The notes beneath the pieces were generated by a model. That model was not told the origin of the DNA. It saw only the letters and a program-made list of their open reading frames with translations, and did not search any database. A DNA stretch of 64,000 bases from Diaporthe sp. PMI_573 (Eukaryota; Ascomycota; Sordariomycetes; Diaporthales; Diaporthaceae): assembly GCA_021399435.1 (NCBI GenBank), contig JAJTUP010000007.1:1364001-1428000 (forward strand), in the 5' to 3' direction. Below, piece by piece: positions 54,965-64,000 of the stretch; within the stretch, counting starts at the first letter, position 1; the number at the start of each line of letters is the position of its first letter. The translations under genes were made by a program, and so were the position numbers.

Positions 54965-56050
54965 TTGTGCCACACGAACGGCTGCATGCTGCGGGCCGAC
55001 CAGTCTCCGGGTCTAGACTGCCATTTGTCTTAGATACGTCTCTGGTCTTCATGCACTCGCGCAGCACTCGCGCAAATGACCAGATTTGCATGAGTAAGCT
55101 GACCACCATGACAATTTCGTGTTTTCAGTGTTTTCAGACGGCACGGCAAATGCCTATACACTACTCGCCCCAGGCTCGAGTGCATGCAAAGCAGATTGAG
55201 GTCTATTATGAGGCTTCGAGCTCCGTGGGACTTGACCAACCACGAAGCCAGCCCGCTGTCCCCACTCACTGTATTCCTATTCCTGCCCGGTGGTGCAGTT
55301 CAAAGCGGCCATAGTCCATGACAATTGGATGGGCGGTTCGTTGACTTTTTTAATATACGAGAAGAACTAATTAAAATGACTGGAACGCATTCTCATCACC
55401 AGGACCTGGAGGCTGGTGGGGATACAGAGGTTACCCCAGCCTGAGGTAACCCTACCTAACAATAGGTAGCTATTATGCTCTCAAATCGCGAATACGATCA
55501 GTCAGTGTTTACACAACAGGCGGGTGACGTCCATCCCATCTCACGCCGCATTATTCATCCGTCCACAACCAGGTAGGGATTGCTGGTCTGGGGCAGCCGA
55601 ATCGCATCTCCCGCCGCGCTTGTCTTGTCCTGCTCCACTAATTGATACCATCCACTTCTCTTCAGCACCACTTTACCTTCTGAGCATGTCTTGGAAAAGC
55701 TATATCCAATATTAAATACTCGCTTGGATGCTACTGATTAATAATCTACAAACAAAGTTCCCCCTCAATGGTGGCGTCACCCGCGGTCAATCGATCGTTC
55801 TACCCCTGACACCCAAGCAGCGAAAATTAACACGGCTGTACATATCCAGCGGCCTACCAACAACATACAATCTCCCACATGGATCCCGGCGCCCCCCAAT
55901 TTCCTTCCAAGCCGGCTATGCCTATCTTCCCGATAAGAACTTAGTCAGTACGAGTCGAATGGCTCACGTGCAGATCATAGTAAATACCACTGCCTTCCGT
56001 CCAAGTGTTGCCACTGTTCGCGATGAAGCTCAACACACGCATCAGCCAAA

Positions 56051-59000
56051 TCATGACTGTCGTTTGCGCGGCGGCCGTGGCGACATGCCAGTGGTTTTGG
56101 GCGGGCTCTTCGTCTCCCGAAGCACCGGCCTCAGCCCCTTGATTACGGTCCTCATCTCTTCTCTCCCACTAGCATCTCCAGGGCCAGCTACCTCAGCGCC
56201 TCCATCACCTTGCGCCACAACAGAGCCTCGCGTATTTCCCCGGCTACAAGTCTCGACCAGCTCAGTGGCCAGCTCAAGTGGTGTCTCTGCCGACCCAGCA
56301 GGCTTCTGCAGCGGGTCTACATCGTCGCGCGCACAGAGAGCCTCGATGGTTGACCTGAGGAATTCGTGGAAGTGTCCGCCGTCTGAGGCGCCCAAGCCCG
56401 AGAAGAAGGCTTCGTACTCTTTTCTCACGCAGTCCAGCGCGTGCCACAAGGGCGTCCTGCCTTCCTTATCGGGGATGTCGGGAAGGATATCAGGCCGGTC
56501 CAACATTAATTGCACTGCTTCTATTGCCGCTTTGTGGTGCTGCACAGAGTCCTTGAAACCCACAACCTACACAGTACTTAGTTGACCACTTACTTCTCTG
56601 CGCATGGTGTTGATAAAATACTTACCGTCCTTGTTGGCCCGCTGTACGGGAGTCTCATCCTGTAGTTATACATGTACTTGGAGTTTTCAGAGACTGAGAA
56701 GAAGTATGCCAGGGGAACCAGCCCGTCATCATCGGCCGCGTTCAACCAGCCAGAACTAGACGAGTGCTGCAGCAACAGCTTGACAGCCAGCGGAGAACCC
56801 CCTCTGATGGCCATATGCAACGGCGTAGAGCCATGCTCGTCAGCCCAGTCCATCGGCGCATCCGCATGCCTCAGCAGCCAGTAATACGGGCTCCCCTGCC
56901 ACACGTTACCGTTACAAACAGCATACCGCAGCGGCGACCACCCGTTGTCATCAACCTCGAGCGGGTCCTGCCCGTGCCTCTCGACAAGAGCCAGAGCCAC
57001 CTCGCCGTCGACGAACTGCCCCATGTTCTCGGCAACATGAGACAACGCCGTCCGGCCCTGTGCATCCCGGTGGCCGACATTCGCCTCGGGCATCTTCAGG
57101 ATGAACTTGATCGTCGCGCTGCACATCCAGCTCTTGGAGGCGTGCATGAGGGCCGTCATGCCGTCGGCATCCGGGACGCGCAGCTGTGGTCTCAGCTCCG
57201 GGCAGGCCTGCAGGCAGTTCTCGAGGCAGCCTGGCCCCGGGAGCTGGCTCAGGGTATCTATGAGCCTCACCCCGGTCAGGCCGAGCTGGTTCTCTGAGAA
57301 CTGGAAGAGGCTGTTCCAAAGTTCTTCGTGGTCCAGGCTGGCCCGGAGGGCGTTGAGTATCTTTACCAATTTTTGGTAAAACACATTAGGGTCCGCGCCT
57401 TTTAATGCGCCCTTCATTTTCGAAATAACAACATGAGGTGGTAAGATGCTGTTCTCAGCGGCCAGCATTGCCAAGGACATGAGGGGATACTCTCCGTGTT
57501 TGTCCTCTTGAAGCACAGGTCTCAGATCCAGCCCGTCGAAGCTGAGCAGTGAGAGAAGACGTTGCTCATGGCCGCGCTTGGTGTTGAAGAGGGCCAGTGA
57601 CAAGGCAGAATCTCCTGTCTCCGACACTGCGTTGACGGTCGTGTTATCTTGTTGCTCTTCGAGTGCTTTCAAGATGACATCAATAGACACCCGGCTGCCT
57701 CTGGCGAGGGCGGACATCAATACTGTTCTACCCCTGCTGTCGACACTGCCCAAGGCAGCAGGGCAGGCTCGGAGTAAACTCTGCAGTAAACTGCACGATC
57801 GGGATGCCAGGGCAAGAAATAACGTGTCGGCCCCGAAACCTTTTTCACCATCCGGATCACCCGGTTCGCCGAGAATTGGACGGATGTCCGGGTGGCGCAG
57901 CATGGTGCCCAGCTTGTCCAGCTTCTTATAGTCATCCTGAGGAAAAGCCTTCGCATTCTTGATCGGGCTCCATCCGTATGCATCAATGTCCTCAATATCG
58001 GCCATGCACGGCTCCTGCAGCGCGCGGGCCGCCTCGCAGTTGGCCATCTCTCGGATGCTGTTAAACAGGATCCTGTCGAAACAGCTGTAGCTGCTGTCGT
58101 CATCTCTGGCAAAGAGGCCACCGGGAACGCAATCCGAATATTTCTTGCACAGCAGCCTAACGACCGCAACGTGGCCTTCCAGTAGCGCGTCCACGACAGC
58201 CAACGGGTCCGCCGGTGCCGCGCCACAAGCCCAGAGCTCCTGTATCAGGTCCTGTGACCCTATCCTGGCCGCCAGGGCCAGAGGTGTCCTTCCATTTGTA
58301 CTTGCTATGCCTGGGTCAAGACGTGAATCCGTGGATAACAGTTTAAGAGCCTCTGTGTTCTGGGTGAGGACAGCGAAATGCAGTGGCGTGTAGCCGTTGA
58401 AGCCGGGGGCGGCAGAGTTGACATCAATCAGGGGGAGCAACAGGCGCATAATGGCCAAATGGTCTCGTTGCATAGCGCAGAGCATCGCATTCATGCAAAC
58501 AGTTTCCCATTCGGCCGGTGTTGGTCCAGGACATTGCTTTTGCACCCAGCCGAGGATGATGCGGACGCATTCCTCATGTCCGTTGAGAGCTGCAACAGCC
58601 ATCGGTGTCACGGCGACTCGACCCTCGGACGTCTCTCCTGGGATCAATCGTGGGGATTTTCGAGGTCCTGGCTTTTTGGATTTTGAATGCTGAGAGGGGT
58701 CTTCCAGGCGCCACTTTTTGCCTCGACCTCCCTCAGCGAATACCAGCCTGGAGTTCCCGTTCATCTTAGCATTTTTCTTTCAATGTCTGAGCAATGGGGG
58801 TCACCCTTGTCAGGACTCACCGTTCCACGACATCCAAAACCCTCTCCACCTCCATTGAATCCAGATCCAAAAGCCAGCTGAGCATATTACCATGTCCCTC
58901 CCGCGCGGCAACGCCTAGCACAGTGGCGCCGTTCCGATCTCGTCCTGCCACGGACGCCCCATGTGACACGAGAATCTGGACCATCGATTGCCTGTCAAAT

Positions 59001-61537
59001 GAAGTGGCCATCACCATGGCTTCATTCATCACCATATACTCCTCAGCCGGTGCGGCGCACGCAGCCGGAGCTGAACCGCTGGGGCCAGGATAAATATCAC
59101 GGTGACCCCCATGGGCCGGGCACCACGCACACCCGCAATCTTTATCTAGCTCAACCGGTTGCTGGATCTGATTAAACGACTGTGTGAATGAATCAAAGTT
59201 TAGGGACAAGAGAATCTCAAGAATGTTCTTGTTGTTTTGTCGGCATGCCCACAACAACAAGACGCTTGCTATGCCGAAGGGCCCAGTGCTCTCGAGCTCG
59301 ATCGCAAGCTGCCGAAGCCCAAAATGGTCACCGGCTTCCTTAAGTGCAAGCGGAAACGACCCCTGGCGCGGGATGCCAACGTCGGTACCTTTTTCTGTTG
59401 CCTTTTTCGGGGCGACCGAGTCGTTCGCGACGTGATGGATACCCCAGTGGTTCAGGGCATAGTCGACAAACGGGGTTTCCCGCTGGATCTTGTCCTGTTC
59501 CAGCTCTTGGCAGAAAGTCCTGCAGATTGCCGCCATTTGAGGCTCCGCGTGCGGGAACCATTTGTACTGGGTGGATGACAGGTAGTCTTGTATGGACTTG
59601 TGGGCCAGCTTGATAAAACTGTCGTCAGTCGGCCCCTGAGTTGATTGAGACGTAGCGCCAGAAGTATTGTCCAATCCTGGTTGTCGTGTCCGTGTCTCGT
59701 AAACAACTATACCGGCACAAGAGGACAGCACATCATCAATATGCGGGATGTTGTCTTCATCAAACCTCGGGCCGTCCTCAAGGTCCTCCAAATCAATGGC
59801 AAGGGCGCCACAAAGCTCGTTCGCCGTGAGAGGGCGACGAGCCGTGGTTAAGATCATCAGCGTCTGCAATGCCATGTTGGCTAGGTCTTCCGGCTGCTTG
59901 ATAACACGTTGCATGGCAACTTCCAACGCATCATTTGTCGAATTTGGCCCGGAGCACAGGTTTTGAAGGGCTTTTCGTAGGGCCGTCGTGGTTTTCCTTG
60001 TCTTCAAAGAGTGGAGATGCAGGTCGGCGAGGAGGAACCTGTTGAGTGTCAGCTTAGTGATTCTCTACAGAGGTTGCCGGTCATATGGAACTCACATTTC
60101 TCCAGCAGCCTGAATGACTGACTTCTTGATAGTATCTTGCAAGTCAGGGTTCTTTGATACAATTCTGGGTAACATCGTCATATGGGTTGAAATATACTTT
60201 TCAATGTCTTCATTCGTGGCTTTGATTCTTGTCTGCAGAGCGCCCGAGAAGAGATCATTGATCTGCCCGATGTCGCGGGAGGTAACAAACATGCTCAGAC
60301 CGGTGCACCGCTGTAGCTCGAGGAGTTTCGGTACCAAAACATCTCTTGCATCGATATGCAGCTCGTCAATGGCATCGATGACCAAAAAGTTCCTAGCCCT
60401 CGTCCGCATAGAAATCCTGAGAAGAGCAAACACTTCATCCAGGCTCACTTCCGAACGTGATCGTTTGGCCGATTCGTATAGCGGGCGCAGCTCAACTGGC
60501 CACGCGTCCGACCGTTCGAGAATCATTCGTAGCAGATTCCGGGCCAATTCAATGTGCTCTTCGTCATCGGATCGCTGGTAATCACAGAACGCGAAAGCGA
60601 TGCCCACGCTAGCAGACGGGAATATCGAATAGAGCCGCTCCAGAACCACTTCATCATCCAGAATCAGCAAACGAATTGAGAGTATTTAACGGTATTGGCC
60701 GGTGAATTGTCTCATTGATAACATTTACCCAAACCTAATTGAGACAAGGGGTGCCTGTTACCATGAAGAAATGCGAGGATGTGATCGTCGGGAACTACTC
60801 ACTTGCTGATGCGTGGGTTTTACCCGCACCAGGGATCCCGGGACAGTACAGGGTGGTACCTCTTTCCTCGTCACTGATCCATGTCTGCCACTGTGGAGAA
60901 TCGAAAAGCCATTTTCTTGTTCCTGGTTCTCGACGATTGACGAGCCAATTCAGACGGTCGGTGTGTCTTTGGGAGTCAGCGCTGACCCAGTCGAGTATCT
61001 GTTGCTTTTGTTGGCCATCGATGTGTTTCTCGAGCCTTGCAAGGCTCTTCTGCGTCTGTCGCTCAGCGATGTTGGCAATAAAAGCTTCCAGCAAGGTAAT
61101 GTTGGATGTGAGTCTCGCTCGAAGCTCAGAAATATCGCCAGGATCAAACATGAGACGCTCCCACATCCGTTTCACGCGGTGTCCTTCGCCGGCTCCCAAA
61201 TCAGGGCCCGAGTTCTCATATTCTGGGGTTGCTTGTCAGTAACTACGCTCGCAGGGACGCCGCCTCTGTGATTTTACATACTGTTAAGGAGGCTGTCCAG
61301 ATCTTGTAGCACATGTTTGGATCCTCCAACGATCGTCTTCAAGTCCCCCGCCTTTGAAGGATGTAGCTTCACCACCGCGTCTCTGTGCACTTCAACGTCC
61401 GACAGTACAACGAGGAGGCTCTTAACCTCATACGAGATATCCTGCAGCTTCGTGGGTGCATCTGAAAATCTTTTCCGGATTTTGATAGCAAGCTGCGTGA
61501 CAGCCAAGATGTCTCCAACACCAAAGCCGAAGCTCAT
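56051..61537 (-). CDS. NLR-like protein: NACHT/P-loop NTPase plus ankyrin repeats, 1694 aa
   Basis: Six exons on the - strand: 61537-61282, 61222-60803, 60648-60096, 60038-58821, 58747-56626 and 56566-56051; all phases agree. The N-terminus (MSFGFGVGDILAVTQLAIKI) is a ~90-residue helical region of the type that opens many fungal STAND proteins. The NTPase core has Walker A GIPGAGKT (214-221), Walker B NFLVIDAIDEL (312-322) and sensor VTSRDI. A winged-helix-like part follows (LMILTTARRPLTANELCGAL). Ankyrin-type repeats run from about residue 735 to 1580, with clear copies at GYTPLHFAVLTQNTEALKLL, GRTPLALAARIG, GMTALMHASK, GSTPLHMAIRGGSPLAVKLL and GRTPLWHALD. Fungal NLRs act in non-self recognition and cell death. 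Intron 2 (154 nt, GAAG acceptor) falls four residues after Walker A. Confidence 0.9.
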
Positions 61538-62246
61538 CTTGCCAATTCAAGGTAGACGCCAAGTATCCAGAAAAGTATTCACAAGCCCATCAGGTGCATC
61601 TAGCAACCCGGGTAATTGTACAACGGCAAGTGGCCCACCGAAATTATGGATAGGGACCAGGAGCATAAAAGGAAGACCTCAAACAGCATTCGATAAGGCC
61701 ATGAATTGTGGCCTGCCTAGGATGAGGCGCTGCACGTCGGCTCTCATCGCAGCTGAAACGTTCAATTGTGCCATGGTCGTCGGGTCGGGCCTGACACCCC
61801 CAACTCTTCCTTCATGGTACGGAAACTCTACCTACCGCCCTGGGTCTGGCCAAGACTTCATCTGCACCCCAAACCTGCACGTTGAAGTTCCACAAGGTCT
61901 CTACCTATTGGCGGACCCTGGTCCCACTCAGGCATTGCAACACTGTGCGGCGGCGGCGGGAATGAAGCAGACTCCGTTATTGGGTTCAGATTCTCGGTTT
62001 TGTCGAGCTCGCAGGCCCCGAGCCGTCCTAGAACGCACGTACGTGCCGTGTCCCCCTCTTCAGAGTATCCAAATGACGATGAATGGGCTCGGCGAATGCT
62101 GTGCAAGGACACATTGCGGTCTAGGCAGATCAAAAGGGGCATCGATCCGCATGTAGCCACGGTATTTATGCTGGCCCATTGCCCCCTCTGATCCGGGACT
62201 AAGAACAAATCGCATCGATAACCAAAGACTTGAATTGCCCGCGACC
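61538..62246. other. Shared divergent promoter, NLR-like gene and P450
   Basis: 709 bp between divergent start codons. A TATTTAT near 62163-62169 sits about 80 bp before the P450 start. An open frame running through it on the + strand has no domain and is not a gene. Confidence 0.5.
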
Positions 62247-64000
62247 ATGATGTCTCCATTAGACCTCGAAATGCCGTCCGCAGTTTGGCTGTTCTTGTAC
62301 TTTGCCCTTGGTGTAAGTTGTCCGATATTAGCCCTTTTGAGAAATCAGAAAAAGAACAACGCTGCTCACATTCCTAAGCTTGAAATCTACGTCGGCACAA
62401 TCACCATATACAACCTCTTCTTCCATCCCCTACGACATTTTCCAGGCCCAAAATCATGGGCAGCTACCCCACTTCCTTCGTCCCTCAACATTCTGCGAGG
62501 CCATCCCCACATCGAGATACTTGAGCTGCATAAACGTTATGGTGACGTCGTCCGCCTCAGCCCCAACGAACTATCATTTTCGCACTCAGACGCATGGAGA
62601 GAGATATACGGACACCTCAAGCGCGGCGACGCGGAGAATGCAAAAGATCCCAGGCTTGAAGGAATCGACGACCACAGTATGATCACAGCCACCCGCGAAC
62701 GACATGGACAGATGCGGCGCCTCCTCTCATCTGCATTCTCGGCTCGGGCCATGGCGGAACAGCAGCCGCTAATTGACAAGTACATCAACCTCTTCATCAC
62801 ACGACTTCGAGAGCATGGCCAGGGCGGCAAGGCGCCACTAAATATGACCAAGTGGTTCGAATGGACGACTTTCGACATCATCGGGGACTTGTCGTTTGGT
62901 GAGCCCTTCGGATGCTTACAGAATGCCACATCTCATCCTTGGGTAGAGAGTTTCTTCGATTCACTGGGGGTAGTGCCAATCGTGCAGACTCTCTGCAGTC
63001 TCCCACTTTACTCCCTTCTCATGCCTCTCTACGTAATGCTGTTCATGCCAAAGAATATAGCAGCCGAGCGCCGCACCAGTCAGCAGTTTACAGAGGAGAT
63101 GCTGAAGAAGAGAAAAAGCCTTGGGACGGACCGACCAGACTTCTTGGATGCAATGCTCAAAGGTGAAGGCGAACTGGTAAGTATCTGTTCCATCACCGTT
63201 GTGGCCTGTCCTTCTAACTGAGCGTCGTCGCAGAAATTGACGGAACTTGAGTTAAGAGACAATGCAACGGTGCTAACTACAGCTGGCTCTGAGACGACCG
63301 CAACCACGCTCACTGCGGCAACATACTTTCTCGGCACCCACCCTGATGTCCTCACCAAGCTGGAGGCCGAGGTCCGCTCTGCTTTTAAGAGTGACCAAGA
63401 GATCAATATCAACAGTGTTCAAAGCCTTCCATATATGCTTGCCGTCCTCAAAGAAGCCATGAGAGTCCATCCTCCCGTACCCATCTCCCTATCTCGAGTG
63501 ACACCACCTGGTGGATCCCATATAGCCGGCACGCATGTCGCCGGAGGTGTAAGTCGAAGCACCCCAACAGATCTTTAACTTATTTTCAATCCCTTTTCCG
63601 ACGACTGAACCCGCTGCAGACTATCGCGGGCGTGTGGCAGTATTCCGTTTATCACAATCCGACCAAGTTCCGTTTTCCTGATTCCTTCATTCCGGAGCGC
63701 TGGCTGGACAACTCCAAAGACTTCGAGAACGACGACAAGAATCTAGTCCAGAACTTTTCGTACGGGCCCCGTAACTGCATCGGAATGAAGTGAGTAATTC
63801 TAGGGATTCAAACAAATGGCACTGGCTTCTTAAGATATTTCCTTCTTCCGAGCCTGCTGACGTTATGTTCTTCGTGTAGTCTCGCGTACGCCGAGATGAG
63901 ACTAATCCTCGCTCGAATCATCTTCAATTTCGACATCAGCCTGGCTCCTGAGAGCCGAAACTGGACTGTAGGTCAGAAGGTCTTCTTCTTCTGGAAGAAG
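62247..64000 (+). CDS. Cytochrome P450 (CYP65-like), 3' end beyond the window
   Basis: Exons are 62247-62312, 62379-63176, 63234-63548, 63620-63789 and 63880 to the window end. The ATG at 62247 is used because the longer frame begins with TTG. Removing the first intron (62313-62378, 66 nt) gives a continuous membrane anchor, AVWLFLYFALGLEIYVGTIT, leading into NLFFHPLRHFPGPK. Hallmarks are the I-helix TTAGSETTATT, the K-helix EAMR (E-x-x-R), the PERW motif, and the haem loop FSYGPRNCIG with its axial Cys. The pattern resembles fungal CYP65-type enzymes such as isotrichodermin C-15 hydroxylase, ER-bound and reductase-dependent. About 20-30 residues should lie past the edge. Substrate unknown. 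Confidence 0.93.

Larger units (their letters stand above)
53776..56050. other. Long intergenic region with simple repeats
   Basis: 2.3 kb between the transcription factor start and the NLR-like gene's stop. It contains GACA repeats near 53998-54012, a G-rich tandem (54394-54418), a CTGCAACTG repeat (54916-54964) and moderately A/T-rich sequence. No exon was recognised. Confidence 0.5.

Noticed and set aside
61317..62156. 279-codon + strand frame in the NLR/P450 promoter
   Set aside because: It overlaps NLR exon 1 antisense and shows no domain.
12265..63999. Secondary-metabolite gene cluster
   Set aside because: O-methyltransferase, monooxygenases, P450 and regulator are spread over 50 kb among unrelated genes, and no backbone synthase is present.

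Overview
The window looks like nuclear DNA of a filamentous ascomycete (Pezizomycotina, probably Sordariomycetes; I cannot name the species). The reasons are genes with short 55-135 nt introns carrying CTRAY branch points, GC-rich codon third positions, and fungal-type families: a Zn2Cys6 regulator, a PTH11-type rhodopsin-domain receptor, a HET fragment, a NACHT-ankyrin protein, a DUR3-type symporter and a CYP65-like P450. All gene models were built by hand from splice signals, branch points and codon phase. Every joined multi-exon model closes in frame.

Layout. 0.6-1.9 kb: alpha/beta hydrolase. 1.9-5.7 kb: non-coding, with a G-poor pyrimidine tract of about 1.2 kb followed by a four-copy purine-rich repeat. 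5.7-11.7 kb: HD-domain phosphohydrolase, an unknown protein and a large, mostly disordered fungal protein. 12.3-23.4 kb: O-methyltransferase, an unknown basic protein, an FMN monooxygenase head-to-head with a urea-type symporter over a paired GATA site, a small unknown gene, and a ketopantoate-reductase-like enzyme. 23.8-32.1 kb: accessory region. A PTH11-like receptor here appears to span 4 kb because one intron has grown to 2.67 kb and now contains an exonuclease-like gene on the same strand. Next to it are a small gene that I read as using a GC-AG intron, a pair of ~104-bp direct repeats, a HET remnant and another fragment. 32.6-34.7 kb: concentrative nucleoside transporter. 37-38 kb: Ser/Thr-rich protein with a hydrophobic tail. 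39.8-45.5 kb: WSC remnant, FAD monooxygenase, cysteine-rich partial gene, DUF6546-like protein. 46.6-47.9 kb: epoxide hydrolase. 50.5-53.8 kb: six-exon Zn2Cys6 transcription factor. 56.1-61.5 kb: 1694-residue NACHT-ankyrin (NLR-like) protein, divergent from a P450 that runs off the window end.

How the genes may work together. No PKS, NRPS or terpene synthase is present, so the scattered tailoring-type enzymes do not make a recognisable secondary-metabolite cluster. The best functional pairing is the divergent FMN monooxygenase and urea-type transporter, which could take up and oxidise a nitrogen compound under nitrogen control. The NLR/P450 pair shares a 709-bp promoter. The most unusual structure is the receptor with a gene nested in its intron.
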